DNA of 64,000 nt from Rutidosis leptorrhynchoides (Eukaryota > Streptophyta > Magnoliopsida > Asterales > Asteraceae), in NCBI RefSeq assembly GCF_046630445.1, contig NC_092339.1:59232501-59296500 (forward strand), given 5' to 3'. The notes beneath the pieces are model-generated. The model saw nothing but the letters and a program-made list of their open reading frames with translations. It was not told where the DNA came from and ran no database searches. Made by a program: the position numbers and the translations under genes. How positions within the stretch are numbered: position 1 is the stretch's first letter; the number at the start of each line of letters is the position of its first letter. This document shows positions 1 through 12,024 of this stretch, in pieces.

Positions 1-629
1 AATAATAAAAAAATTTAACAGCTCGATCACTAAAAATCAAAAGCAAAACCAGTAGGATATTTAAATATATATCACGATGTATATAAAAATTAAAAGCAGA
101 GAAAAAAATATATATAAGCAGATATGGAAATCATGATCCAGATAAAAAAAATTAAAAAGACAGATAGTGTATTAACCTAATTTGGTTATCTGCTGCTTTA
201 CTTTATATTTAAATAATATTAATAATTAATAAATATATTAATACTAATAACACTAATTAATAATTATTATATTAATAATGATATTAAGAATAATAATACT
301 AATAATAATAATGTTAATGTTATATATTATGTTAATGATATTATTAATCATATTAATCATAATAAATGATAAATAATAATAATAATTTTGATAATAATAA
401 TATTAATAATAATACTGTTTTTGACAATACTGGTAATGATAATTGTAAATGATAATGAAAATATTGTTAAATATTATATTAATAATAATAATATTAATAT
501 AATAAATTAATACTAATGTATTATTATTTACAAATAATTGTTCGTGAGTCGTCGAAATTTGTTGAAGTTTAAATGAATCATCTCAAAGATTTTGTTCAAA
601 TTTTGTCAAAAATTTCTGGGTTGTTATAG
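1..629 (-). mobile_element. LARD-family LTR end, copy E (partial)
   Basis: An AT-rich stretch full of AAT/ATT words ends at about 540-629 in a block matching, in reverse complement, the start of the LARD LTRs seen elsewhere here. The shared landmark is the segment around AATTGTTCGTGAGTCGTCGA, which also occurs near 57630 and 62125. The LTR start lies at about 627-629 (minus-strand TATAACAACCCAGAAATTTT, compared with TGTGACGACCCGAAAATTTC in copy C). The rest of the LTR runs off the left edge, so whether it is a 5', 3' or solo LTR cannot be decided. It is clearly more diverged than the other copies. Confidence 0.65.
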
Positions 630-1002
630 GAGATAACTCATTGATATCATATTTCTAGGGGGAGTTAACTCATTTTCTTGGGAATATATCAAAATGGTGA
701 TTTACTTTCTTGTATATCACATTTTGAGGGGGAGAAAAAGGGAGAAAATGAAAAGAAAATTGTTTTTCAAAAGTGAATTTTATAAACTCTTTGTTTTTAT
801 CTAAAAAATAATTCACTAAGGCTTGTATACATCTCAGTATGCAACCCGTTTTAACAATTGGTATTACTGAAGATTTGTACTTTGTACATAATTCAAAATT
901 TTCTAAGTACAAATCTTGTTTTGATAAAATTCATAAAAATTGGAAAAGATAAAATCCAAAAAGATTTGAATTTAAATGAATAAATGTTAATTTTAGCATT
1001 AT

Positions 1003-1035
1003 ACCGAATCTGACAACCAACAGAACAGATTCGGT
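1003..1035. repeat. Inverted pair of ACCGAATCTG decamers
   Basis: ACCGAATCTG at 1003-1012 is followed after 13 bases by its exact reverse complement at 1026-1035, giving a 10-bp stem. The same decamer is scattered through the following kilobase and, shortened, in the X 3' LTR. It may be a cis-element of element X; its function is unknown. Confidence 0.6.
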
Positions 1036-1217
1036 AAGTTCAAAATTTTCAACAATTGTATCAGAAATGTTTTTCATCAAAAATGTGATAATCTTGAATG
1101 ATTTTTGATAAAGATTTGTCAAAGTTTGAAGTGCAATGTGTCTAAATTTGAAAATGGACTGCATTCGGTACTTAAGGCCCATTCGGTAAAGCCCATTTAT
1201 TTAAAACATTCAGTATC

Positions 1218-1225
1218 TATAAATA
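1218..1225 (+). promoter_or_regulatory. TATA-box-like word upstream of the env-position gene
   Basis: TATAAATA lies in an otherwise non-AT-repeat context about 985 bases before the ATG at 2210. It fits a plant TATA consensus and could belong to a relict LTR or internal promoter of X. In AT-rich DNA this is weak evidence. Confidence 0.2.
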
Positions 1226-2209
1226 GCAGGGTCAAAGTCAAAATTTCTCTTACTTTTACCTAATTGCATACCGAATCTGATAAAACCTACCGAGTCCGCC
1301 TAATCTAACGAATCTATCTCTCTGTATCTTCAAATCTTTGGTATATTCTTATTTTAATTGAATCTAAATATCACATGTTGTAGATCTGAGATAATTGAAC
1401 ATTTATAAACCAGAAAATCAAACAAATAACATGATTGTGACACTTAATTTTGAAAAATGTTGCTTATACCGAATCTGAGTTGTATTTCTTAATTCTTTGA
1501 TTAAACTCATCTGATTTGGTTGATTAACATGAAATCTTGTCAAATCCATGTTAAATTAGTTGATCTATCAATTGACTGAGTCTGATTACATGTTTAATTG
1601 AGTATTTGATAGATTCTGTACATTTCGAATGTGTTCTTGCTACGGTACTGAGTCTGTTCAAGTCATTAACATGTTTTTTCTGATTTGTTTGAGTTGTTAA
1701 TTGATTGTGGCTATGTTTTTGCATGATATAAGACTGAATATGCATGTTTGGGTGATTATGTATGATTTTAAAAGATACCAAATCTGTTCTTGGCATTATA
1801 CCAAATCTGTAATTTGGTACCTTCAAAATCTGAGATTTTCAACTTGATAAATCTTACATACTTTATTTAAGTCTTTGGTATGAAAACTCAAGCTTATTTT
1901 GGTTACAGTATCTCAAGTTTTCATGACTACCGAATCTGCTTGATTTGTGCTTAAATATGACTAAGTGTTGTTCTGATTCTTTGTGTTATATAATTGACTT
2001 TGCATGATGATTTTGTACTGTAATGAATATCATATGAATGTCATGTTTGTCAATTACTTGTTCATATTTGAAAATAAATGATTTTTATAACTTAAAAAAC
2101 CATAAAAATTATAAAATTTGAAAAATACAAAGGACTTCAAAGGCAAATAAGAATAGAGATATGTGCTTTATGTTAAATATCTTGTGGTCTTCTATATTTA
2201 TACAGCTAA

Positions 2210-3574
2210 ATGGCGAACAATCACTTCATCAACTCTAAAATCAACATTCCGTGCAATTACTGGACTGCAATACTATAGAGGCATGCACTATGGCCTGCTC
2301 TAAGCTCAACTGTCAGTGTACCTGTGACAGATCTGGAGCTACTCAATAGAACCATTAGGTTTGTGGAAGCTACACAACCTACTGCTGCAAATCCAGAGGG
2401 TACACAAGCTCGATTTGAGTTTGAGCTAAGAGGAGTTCAAGGGATGAGGAGTATCACTAAGGCTGATTTTAGGAGGATCTTCAGGCTTTCTCTTGTACAG
2501 AATGCTCCTGCTTTCCCTACTACTCAGCAGATGATGTCATCAATCTTTGATCTTGGTTATGTTGGAGCAAACAATGTTCCACCGGCTAAGTTTCAAAAGA
2601 AATACATGCACTCAAGGTGGTATGTGATCTTCTCAATCATCAATAGATGCTTGCTGATGACAAGAAGTGGATCCAACATCTTGACTGTGCCGATGCTGAA
2701 AGTGTTCTACTCTTTCATAATAGTAGAGACTCCTGATTATGCAAAACTTTTATGGAATTTGGTTCAGGCCCAAGTTGATAAGCTAAGGGGTTCATACATT
2801 CCTTGTGAAAGGTTTTTCTGTATCTTTATCCTTGATGCTATCACTGCTTGCAGAAATGCAAATATATTTGGCCCAGGTACACATGGATTAGAGATGAAAA
2901 GATTTGGGGAGCTGGAGATGAATACCCCGATGGTATCTGACAATCAATTTACTGCGCCGATTCCAAATTGGCTTGTGGGGCTAGTTGCACCCCAAGACGT
3001 TCGAATGCATTCTTATTTTGAGGCTGTAGGAATACCTCTTCCGAACCCAGCACAACAAGAACAAGTTAAACCCGCTGTGGTTTCAGCCTCAGAGTTTGTA
3101 GAGGAACCTATAGTACAACCACCCGCGCCAGCTAATCCTCCACTTACGGTGAACCTCAAACGTTCTAGGGCAGTACACCAAGCTCAACCCATGAGGATCA
3201 GGGAACTTAGTTCACCTAGGATTGAACCAACCCTTTCAACAACACCCGAAGTGAGCAGTGGCACTGATTCTTCAGCAACTGAATCATCTCCTGAACATTC
3301 TCCTAAGAGAACTCGATTTATGCCTGATGAGGTGATTCAGACTCCGCCAACCCAATGAGTAACTAGATCTATGACTTCGACACCTATCGTTCACCAAATA
3401 GTTACTCCAATCATTGGTGATACGGATCAAGACCTAGAGCCAATTAGGTCACCCTCACCCATCTCCGTATCACATCCAATAATAACAGTAAGCCCTACGC
3501 TAAATGAAGCGCAAGCTTCGGTAGGCAAGAGAGCTAAATGCAAGGATGGTAAAAAGACCACTAAGCCCATCTAA
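2210..3574 (+). pseudogene. Env-position protein of Copia-like element X, N-terminal part, broken
   Basis: One reading frame runs from ATG 2210 (MANNHFINSK...) to the stop at 3572-3574, broken by an in-frame TAG at 2276 and TGA at 3356. The first ~250 codons encode a mainly helical, Trp/Phe-rich domain (for example a WNLVQAQVDKLRG segment) followed by a Pro/Ser/Thr-rich acidic tail with a basic KRAKCKDGKKTTK end. I see no signal peptide, membrane segment or catalytic motif. The layout matches, from memory, the env-like ORF lying between pol and the 3' LTR in many Asteraceae Copia elements; its function is unknown. The C-terminal part appears to continue at 36564, beyond the nested insertions. 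The first candidate start inside the longest open segment is a GTG at 2324, but the in-frame ATG at 2210 is the better ancestral start. Confidence 0.55.
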
Positions 3575-3745
3575 TCTTAACAGGACTTAATAATAAATCT
3601 TACATAGCATGATGCTTCAACATCTAAGGAAGTAAAGTCAAGGTTTTACATAGCATGATGTTTAATAATTACACCAGGATGTCGACTGAGTGTAACCCAA
3701 GGTTTTAATATTTTGTTATCAACTATACCAAGTGTCCTTGTACAT
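3575..3745. other. Rearranged junction between X and the Athila 3' LTR
   Basis: From about 3638 to 3745 the sequence aligns without a gap to the Athila 5' LTR (27617-27724) at only about 70% identity in the part I aligned, whereas from 3746 onward identity is above 99%. ACATAGCATGATG occurs twice (3602, 3648). About 3575-3637 matches neither the LTR nor a recognisable X segment. The sharp change in identity marks a recombination or conversion breakpoint. Confidence 0.55.
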
Positions 3746-4829
3746 AATTTCACCCCTGTTTTAATTATTCTAGTGGCTATTAATCCATTCCCGTGTCCGG
3801 TTAAATGAACGATTATTCGTACATATAAATACCCCGCCCATCGTGTCCGATTGAGTGTATATGGTAATTTATAGGGACGCCCAATTGTAAATCTTTATAT
3901 TAACATTAACAAACTATCATTTAGTTAAACAAATATAAAGCCCATTAATAGCCCATAGTCTAATTTCCACAAGTGTCGTTCTTTTGTCCAAACCCCAATT
4001 ATGGTACAAAGCCCAATTACCCAATTTTAGTAATTAGCCCAACATCATGATTACTTCGTTTTAAATAAGCATAATAATAACTTAGCTACGAGACATTAAT
4101 GTAAAAAGGTTGAACATAACTTACAATGATTAAAAATAGCGTAGCGTTACACGGACAAAATTTCGATTTACACACTCAGACGATCTCTATCATAAATCTT
4201 ATTATTATCATAATTTAAAATTAAAATTAAGATTATTGTTATATCTGATTACATTAACATTATGATAGAGAGATATAGATTTATAGATATATTTTTAGGT
4301 AGAAAAAGGATGGAAAAGGGTGTCTCTAAATCATCGATTTAGATGGCCTTTTATAGGCAAATGATAAATTAAAATTTTCACTTATGACCCCTGAACTATG
4401 CTCAATTAACAACTTTTTATTATTTAATATTATTCTTATTATGAATTATTTAAATATTATATTATATTCTTGTGCATTGTTGACTTGTAATTTTTACACC
4501 GTTGTGTCGAGCGTTGAGAGTTGACTCATGTCCCGGTTCCGGATTTTCGAACGTCCTTTCGTACAATTTTATATTGTGTACTTTGCATTTTGTAACTTGT
4601 ACTCTTGTCATTTTTAGACGTTCTTCATCAATAATTTGAACCTTTTTGATTGTATCTTGTACTTTTGAGCTTTTTGGACCTTTTTGTCTTCAATTCGTCG
4701 AATCTGCCTTTTGTCTTCACTTTTTAATATTTAAACGAATATTACTTGAAAATAGAACAATTGCAACTAAAATCTTGTCTTTCTTGGGGGATAATGCTAT
4801 GAAATATATGTTCCTTTTTAGCCTTATCA
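3746..4829 (-). repeat. Athila 3' LTR (truncated)
   Basis: It is collinear with 27725-28808 at a constant offset of 23979. It starts on the minus strand at 4829 with TGATAAGGCTAAAAAGG. Five mismatches to the 5' LTR were noticed. The 3' half of the LTR is missing beyond about 3638-3745. Confidence 0.9.
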
Positions 4830-4845
4830 ATATTCCCACACTTAA
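4830..4845 (-). other. Athila 3' polypurine tract
   Basis: The minus strand reads AAGTGTGGGAATATT directly before the TGATAAGG LTR start, preceded by TTGCTTGAGGACAAGC. This is the plus-strand primer site expected at the 3' LTR. Confidence 0.75.
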
Positions 4846-7643
4846 GCGTTGCTTGTCCTCAAGCAATATAGTCTTGAAAAACACTTGAATCACTTCTTTA
4901 TTCTTCACACTTTGTACATCAGTGATTTCAATACGGTGGTATGAACAATGATAGTAACGATGTGGTTAAAGGTGGGTGTGTCATTCACAGTTGCCTTGGG
5001 TTTAGGTCAACGACACTTTCAATCAAATAGCCGATATACTTTCGGTTTCCAAAGCAAAGTGCACATTTGAAAGGCGGTTTATAGTCCCACATGACTATAA
5101 AAATTTAGATCCTTTAAGGAAATTGGATCTTTATGAAAACATTTGATCTTTTGAAAATTCAAGCTAGATTTTACCCTAGACAAGTTTTCTGATTTGATCC
5201 ATCATTGGTGTTGCAAAATATATTTGTGGATCAATATTTTGGCTAAAACTTTTAGGCTCGTGTAATCCACTGCTATCCCGGTATCGAATAGCACACATCC
5301 AGTTTACTTGTTCCGTATATTACCTTTCGGTAAACTACCGTCCGGTTGTAAAGGAAAGCGATGAACAAGAAACTGTTAAGGCAATGTCTTGTGACATGCA
5401 TTTGATTATGTTCTAATTACGTGTTGGATGCTAGTACTATCCTTGGTAGGAGCAATAGTAAAGATCATCCTATAATTTTTTTCGGTCTGGCACAAGGTCC
5501 TGTCTCCGACCATGCTATGCAACCACCGTTCTTACGGTTGACACCCGATTTGGTTCAGGTGACCTAATGAATTCTAGGTGAATTCTCAGGATTTTACGTT
5601 CAATGGTAATGAACGCATTGAAAATGGGTTTTCAGAAAACAAATCGGTTTGTAATTTTGATCAAAATATTTTCTCGTTCAAGCTCGAGTTTAGATATCAT
5701 TGAATTCCATGAGTTTGAATTCTCAATCTTTAAGGTCAATCTCAAGGATTGAGTAATATCAGGCTTAAAAGCTGATTTTTAATCTTTAAGGAGATTATCC
5801 TTTCTGGGGATCTGATTCATTAGTCTTATCCAGCTAATTTGCACGGTGCCCCCCCATTGTACGAGATAAATCCTTCTCATGGTTAGGATAAATCTGACCA
5901 CTTGGCGACCCTGTTTAATGCTGAGGTCCGTGGATTTCCTGCTGATTTTAGTGATGACTTTTCTAGATTTTTCGTCAACCTACAGCTGGTCTGGACGACA
6001 ACTTCATGACCTAAATCAAGAAGCACGTTTCTTTTTCGGAAGACTTTACTTCCTTTTAATGATGGAATTGATTCATCGTGTAGATCCATCTCTTCTTTTC
6101 TTTCATCGGGTAAAACAGTTTAGTTTAGTCCAAAGCAAAAGTATTTTCAGTTATTTGTTACAGATAGATGTGACATATGTTTAAGATAACTTGGTAAATT
6201 TTCCCACACTTGGCATTTATTTTCCTTTTTATCGTCCTCTATTCCATTTTAAATGAATTTTAACATTTTGATTTGTTTCTCAATTTATGTCCTTTCCGAG
6301 GCAACAATAATTTCGGTGTTAAAACCTAGTTTTATCGTTCATAAATATGTATAAACATGATTTTGAGTTCATTTAATTGAAAATTTTGAAAAATTTTACT
6401 AGAATTGGGAAGTCAGTATATAAGACTAGGGCTGTTCTTTATTATCAGAGAGCACTAGATTCTAATACAACTACTGCTTTACTAGTATTTTTAATGGTAA
6501 CCAAGTGTTTAAGATAAAAATTTTAAAATCCGAAAGAATTTAACCCCTTCCCACACTTAAGATCTTGCAATGCCCTCATTTGCAAGAAATCAGTAACAAT
6601 TTAAATTATTGAGGGTGATTTGCGTAGAAAAATGATTAAATTTTACCAAAGTTTCCAAACATATTGGATTTTTTTTTTAGAAATCTTTAACTTATAAAAA
6701 AATATTAATTAATTTTAAAAATTTGTTTCTCTTGTTATTTAGGACGAGGTCGTTTCGGATCGATGTCCTAGTCCGTCCTTCGACAAAATTTTAAAATTTG
6801 TCTTTTTGTAGCGATTGTTTTAAAAGCTAAGATTTTTAGGTTTTTTTTTTTTTTTTAATGTTTTTGGCATACTTTAATTCAATAAGATTAAAAATAATGA
6901 TAATAAAAGTTCTCGTCCCTCCCTCGGGTAAAGCAATTTCGGTTCAATGACCTAGTCTTCAACTTACGACGAATTTTAAAAATCATATTTTTAACTTAAT
7001 GAGATAAAGTAAATTTTTGTTTTTAAATTCACACAATTTAAATATAAAATTCAAAAATAATATTAAAAATTCACACCAAACTTAAAATTTGAAATGCATA
7101 AAATTAAAAAATTCATATTTTAAAAATTAAAAATTCACACCACACTTAATTTAAAAATTCATATTATAAATTCACACCAAACTTATATTAATTTTTCAAA
7201 TATTTACAATTTTAAATATATTGTTTTTACAAAGTTTACAATATTAATTTAAGATTTATATATTAATTTTAAAAATATGGTAAAAATAAAATTAAAAATC
7301 TTTTTGGCTTTTTATCCCACTTTAATCAATCAAATATTATCAAAAATATGCGCCCCTCTTTTCGGTAAAGTAATTTCGGTTCCAAGACCTAATTTAACTC
7401 ATGACGAATTTTTGAAATATTTTGGGTTGATTGATTAAAGATATTTATACCTTAAGAATAAACGTTAAATTTCGCAGTGATGTAATAAATTTTTGAATGA
7501 TATCAATAATTTCGGTCGCCAAACCTAATTTTATTCAATACCAATTTAATACTTTTTAGCGAACAAATTAACATTTATTATCAAAAGGTTAAAAATAAAA
7601 ATAAAAATAAAAACTGTACAGACATACCTGTGAAATAGATTTC
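4846..7643 (-). other. Athila 3' non-coding spacer
   Basis: About 2.8 kb between the accessory ORF and the 3' LTR with no convincing gene. The short ORFs near 5880-6180 overlap on opposite strands and look like chance. On the minus strand AAGTGTGGG recurs at about 4835, 6203 and 6552, and near-copies of AAGTTTGGTGTGAA occur around 7071-7180. Similar multiple PPT-like motifs flank genes in Athila/Tat elements. Confidence 0.5.
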
Positions 7644-8060
7644 TTAGTTATATGATCTATCCCATTCATAAGATAGTCGGTTTAATTGGTTTTCCATAGC
7701 TACATAGGCGTAACCTCGAGCATTCAGTGTCTTTTCTTCTAAACATATGAACGGTCCGTCTCTGCATAAAGTAACAAATTCGGTATTTGAATAGGTTTGA
7801 TTATTTGAACATTTACCTCCATGTGACCATTTTCCGCATTTGTGACATCGTTCTAGGTGTCGTGCTCTTCTTTTCGCTGCGGATTTTGATTTTCCTTTAC
7901 CAAATTGTAACTTATTATCTTCGCATCTGGATTCTTTTCTAACTCCGTCCATTCTTTCTCTGATTACTGATACTATTTCACTCGGTAGTATGTCATTATT
8001 ACGTTTAGTGATCAAAGCGTGTAGCATTAGACCATGGTTTAGTTCACAGGCAGTCTTCAT
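7644..8060 (-). CDS. Athila accessory ORF with variant zinc knuckle
   Basis: An open frame of 138 codons starts ATG AAG ACT at 8060. Removing the inserted LARD A, it starts about 176 bases after the pol stop, in the env/ORF3 position of Athila elements. Residues about 61-70 are very basic (KRRARHLER) and are followed by CHKCGKWSHGGKC, a C-x2-C-x4-H-x3-C cluster one residue shorter than a standard retroviral CCHC knuckle. The C-terminus is Tyr/Arg-rich. There is no signal peptide or membrane helix, so an envelope role is unlikely; an RNA- or DNA-binding accessory protein fits better. The frame is intact although A landed just upstream of it. I recall similar ORFs beside Asteraceae Athila pol genes but cannot name a characterised protein. 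The product is hypothetical. Confidence 0.6.
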   Translation of the reverse strand: MKTACELNHGLMLHALITKRNNDILPSEIVSVIRERMDGVRKESRCEDNKLQFGKGKSKSAAKRRARHLERCHKCGKWSHGGKCSNNQTYSNTEFVTLCRDGPFICLEEKTLNARGYAYVAMENQLNRLSYEWDRSYN

Positions 8061-8192
8061 TTTGTAAAAACCTAAAAAAATAAAAATTCAGAATGGGGGG
8101 AGAAGACTAGTTCTTTAGGGTCTGCTAGGGAAAGACCATTCGGGTTCCATTTTCGAGAACTATATGAAAACAGATAATCTAACTCTAACAGA
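8061..8192 (-). other. Athila spacer next to the LARD A insertion, with target-site duplication
   Basis: Short non-coding spacer. The last five bases (8188-8192, ACAGA) are repeated at 20065-20069 and are the target-site duplication made by LARD A. Confidence 0.85.
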
Positions 8193-9113
8193 TGTGATGA
8201 CCCGGGAATTTCCGACCAAATTTAAACATAATCTTATATGATTCGACTCGATAAGCAAAGTCTATTAAACCGAGTCTCATTATGTTTGAACTATTTCATG
8301 ATAACATTTGACCTTTAACTATTTCCGACGATTCACGAACCTTTAATTGTAACTAAGAATGTAAATATAAATAATTATATATAAAATTAATTATATTAGT
8401 ATTAATGAACTATTAAGTAATTTTGTTATTATAAAAGATAACATTTAATAACTAAAGATTTTCATTTTGAATATATATAGTATATTGTATATAAATGATT
8501 CAAACATATTTTACCAACGTTATCAAAATATTAAATGTACAATGTTATACTTTGTAGTTAATTGTTTAATATACATAATTAATCATCTACTCAACATTTA
8601 AAACATGATTTTATATATATGGTAGTATACATATATACATAAATATAACTATATATATATGATTTTATACATAATTATTATATTATGTATATGTAGAAAT
8701 TTATAATATATCTATGATGAAATAATGTACTATTTTAATAAATATATATAATACTTACATATATAAAACATTTATATTTTTCATAATTACATACATAAGT
8801 ATAATATAATTAGTATGTAAATAAATATTATAATATATTTATATTAAAATGCATAAATATATAATATTCAGTATATGTTACAATACATATTACATAATTA
8901 TTAAATATTACATAATAATAGATGATATTAATAAATTAAATTTAAATACAAATATAGTTGTTGTAGTAATGTTATTTGTATCGTCAAATATCAATATTTG
9001 TATTCATAATATCACTTTATATCATATAAAGATGAAATTGGATGTATAAATTAGATTATTATTACTAATATTATTATTATCGATAAAATATTAATATTAT
9101 CATAATTAGTATG

Positions 9114-9165
<52 letters not shown>

Positions 9166-12010
9166 CATTTTTACAATTATTATTATCATTAATATTATAT
9201 TTATCATTATTATTAATTTTATTAATATTATTAGATATTAATAGTATTGTTATTATATATTATTATTATTAATTAAAAAAAACAGTAGGGATCTATATTA
9301 TACGCTTGACCTCTGTATCCTTTATCTCTATTATTATTATTTTTTTGTTTCTTTCCTGCTCCAAACTCGTGAACCTGTGTTGACATTTTCTCCATTTTTT
9401 ATCAACCGATCTCTATTATTACAAAATGATTATGTATAATTGCAAATCAAATAAAAAGGAAATCCAATGGGATTAAAGAGCACAGCGATATTTTTTTTTT
9501 CTTCTTCTCTGCACGCTCCAATTTTTTTTTCTCTTAATTCAATTTCGAATAAAGTTTCAAAATCTAAAAATGCAGAAAGGTTAGAAATCTTTCTTTGAAT
9601 CTATCTGCAAAATCTCAACTCTCAAATCTTTATATCGATCTTGAATTTTGAAGTCAAAGTTTAGTTTAAAAAAAGTCAACAATTGTTCTTGAGACAAATT
9701 CGCGTTCGTGTATATGTTTCTGATCAAATTGACGATTCCAGTAGTTTTTATACATGTTTAGAAAACTATTTCGTGTTATAAACATTATCTATAATGTTAT
9801 CTATTACGAAATCAATTTTTTTTTGTTTTGTTCCAAGAACCGACGCTGCAGTAGGCCTTTAGTGTTTTTTTATTTTATTTTAGAACCCAAATTATTTTTT
9901 TTTCTGTAATGTTTTGAAGCTTTAAAAGGAACCCTGATTTTTTTTTTTTTTTTTTTGGTTATTGATGTTTTGTTGAATCCATGAGACTTGTGGAGAAGAA
10001 GAGGAATAGAAGAAAAACAGTTTATATATAAAATTTAAATTCGATATTAGTACAGAGAATCAGAATTGGTGGGATGGTCGAGAGTGTTTGCGTGTGAGCA
10101 TGTGGTCACGAGATCGAGTCCAGAGGACGGTAGTTTCTTTTTTTTTTTGAAACTCTTTTCATGTGAGGTAGTTTTCTTTTCTAATTTTATTATTGTTATT
10201 ATATATTAATTATTATTAGTATTATTATTATTATTGTGATTGTTTTGATTGTTATTGTTATTGTTATTATTAGTATCATACTTGTTATCATATTTGAAAG
10301 TATTATAGACATTACTATTATTATTATGATAGGTATTAATAATATTATTATTAGTAATAAACTTATCATTTTAGTATTTTATCATCATTAGGATTATGAT
10401 TATCATTATTATTATTATGAAGGAAATAAAAATATATTATTATCATCAATATTAGAATTTGTACCGGTTTATAAATAATAGTATCATCAGTACATTTACA
10501 ATTAATAATATCATATTTATCAGTATCATCATTAATATTTACTAGTATTATTATGATTATCATTTATCATTTTATAAATATTAGAACCCTTATTATTAAC
10601 ATAAGTATGGTATTAGTATTAATATTATTTTAGAGTTATTATTATTAGTATCATTAACAGTTATCATTTTCATTTTTTTTGCTATTAGTATTATCATTAT
10701 TAATAAAATTATTATTATTATTAGTAAATCATTATTATCTAAATTATTATTTTAACAAATAAATCTTTTGTACACTATATATATACTTATGGTATATACT
10801 AGGATTGTATTAATAATTCACATAACAAACTAATAAAATTTCATAAATACAATACTAACCACAAATATATGTATATAAATATATTAATGTCACTATTTAT
10901 ATAAACGTAAATCATTATAGATATATATACATAAAATCGATATATATATATATATAATATAACTTAAAATATAATATAAGTATACGTTTTAAAATAAAGG
11001 TTAGAATAAATTCTACAAAACTATAATATATAAATAATACATATTAATAAATGAAATTTTGTAACTTACATTATACGTATTAATATATACACAATTGATA
11101 TAGGTTCGTGAATCCGAGGCCAACCCTGCATTGTTCAATGACGTCATATGTATTTTTACTACAAAATACAGTATCGTGAGTTTCATTTGCCTTTTTACCC
11201 TTTATATTTTTGGGCTGAGAATACATGCGCAACTTTTATAACTGTTTTACGAAATTGACACAAGTACGTGAAACTACATTCTATGGTTAGATTATCGAAG
11301 TCGAATATGCCCCTTTTTATTAAGTCTGGTAATCTAAGAATTAGGGAACAGACACCCTAATTGACGCGAATCCTAAAGATAGATCTATCGGGCCCAACAA
11401 GCCCCATCTAAAGTACCGGATGTTTTAGTACTTCGAAATTTATATCATGTCCGAAGGAGGATCCCGGAATGATGGGGATATTCTTATATATGCATATTGT
11501 TAATGTCGGTTACCAGGTGTTCAATCCATATGAATGATATTTTTGTCTCTATGCATGGGACGTATGTTTATGAGAAATGGAAATCTGAAATCTTGTGGTC
11601 TATTAAAATGATGGAAACGATTGTTTAAGTTAAACTAATGAACTCACCAACCTTTTGGTTGACACTTTAAAGCATGTTTATTCTCAGGTACGAAAGAAAT
11701 CTTCCGCTGTGTATTTGCTCATTTTATAGATATTACTTGGAGTCATTCATGGCATATTTCAAAAGACGTTGCATTCGAGTCGTCGAGTTCATCAAGATTA
11801 TTATCAAGTCAATTATAGTTGGATATATTATGAAATGGTATGCATGCCTGTCAACTTTCGATGTAATGAAAGTTTGTCTTTTCAAAAACGAATGCAATGT
11901 TTGTAAAATGTATCATATAGAGGTCAAGTATCTCGCGATGTAATCAACTGTTGTGAATCGTTTATAATCGATATGGACTTCGTCCGGATGGATTAGGACG
12001 GGTCTTCACA
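8193..12010 (+). repeat. LARD A 5' LTR
   Basis: Runs TGTGATGACCC ... GTCTTCACA. Very AT-rich, with an ATT microsatellite at 9115-9165 and many short T runs. No gene is expected. The small ORFs at 8849-9049, 10366-10563 and 11674-11943 are repeated in the 3' LTR only because the whole LTR is duplicated. Confidence 0.93.
10064..10131 (+). other. tRNA-like (Pol III box A/B-like) block in LARD LTR
   Basis: GGATGGTCGAGAGTG followed 25-30 bases later by AGATCGAGTCC resembles the A and B boxes of a tRNA gene (B-box consensus GGTTCGANTCC, 9 of 11 matched). Positionally equivalent blocks occur in LTR D (39446-39511) and, reversed, in LTR C (55267-55338). The second LTR of A has it at 18118-18185. It cannot fold as a full tRNA as far as I can judge. 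Confidence 0.4.
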
Positions 12011-12012
12011 GT

Positions 12013-12024
12013 TGGTATCAGAGC
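12013..12024 (+). other. LARD A primer-binding site (initiator Met tRNA)
   Basis: TGGTATCAGAGC lies two bases after the 5' LTR and is complementary to the 3' end of plant initiator tRNA-Met (..GCTCTGATACCA). It fixes the LTR end and the strand. Confidence 0.95.

Larger units (their letters stand above)
630..2209 (+). other. Internal non-coding spacer of Copia-like element X
   Basis: No credible gene is seen here. Near 649-662 and 726-760 there are purine runs of the GGGGGAG type that resemble the internal polypurine tracts found between pol and the env position in Sirevirus-like Copia elements. A decamer ACCGAATCTG recurs on both strands (1003, 1026 inverted, 1270, 1468, 1929, plus near-copies). 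Its core ACCGAATCT also occurs twice in the 3' LTR of X at 38279 and 38299, which ties the two flanks together as one element. A TATAAATA word sits at 1218-1225. The segment ends at a splice-acceptor-like TTTATACAG just before the ATG of the env-position gene. Confidence 0.5.

Noticed and set aside
4646-4888. 80-codon ORF also present at 28625-28813
   Set aside because: Lies in the Athila LTR pair on the opposite strand; chance frame.
5879-6184. 101-codon ORF in the Athila spacer
   Set aside because: Opposite to the element strand, overlapping another ORF, no domain.
8849-9049. 66-codon ORF identical at 16907-17107
   Set aside because: Same reason; AT-rich LTR sequence.
11674-11943. 89-codon ORF identical at 19728-19997
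   Set aside because: Identity is due to LTR duplication; the protein has no recognisable feature and related LTRs C and D do not keep the frame.
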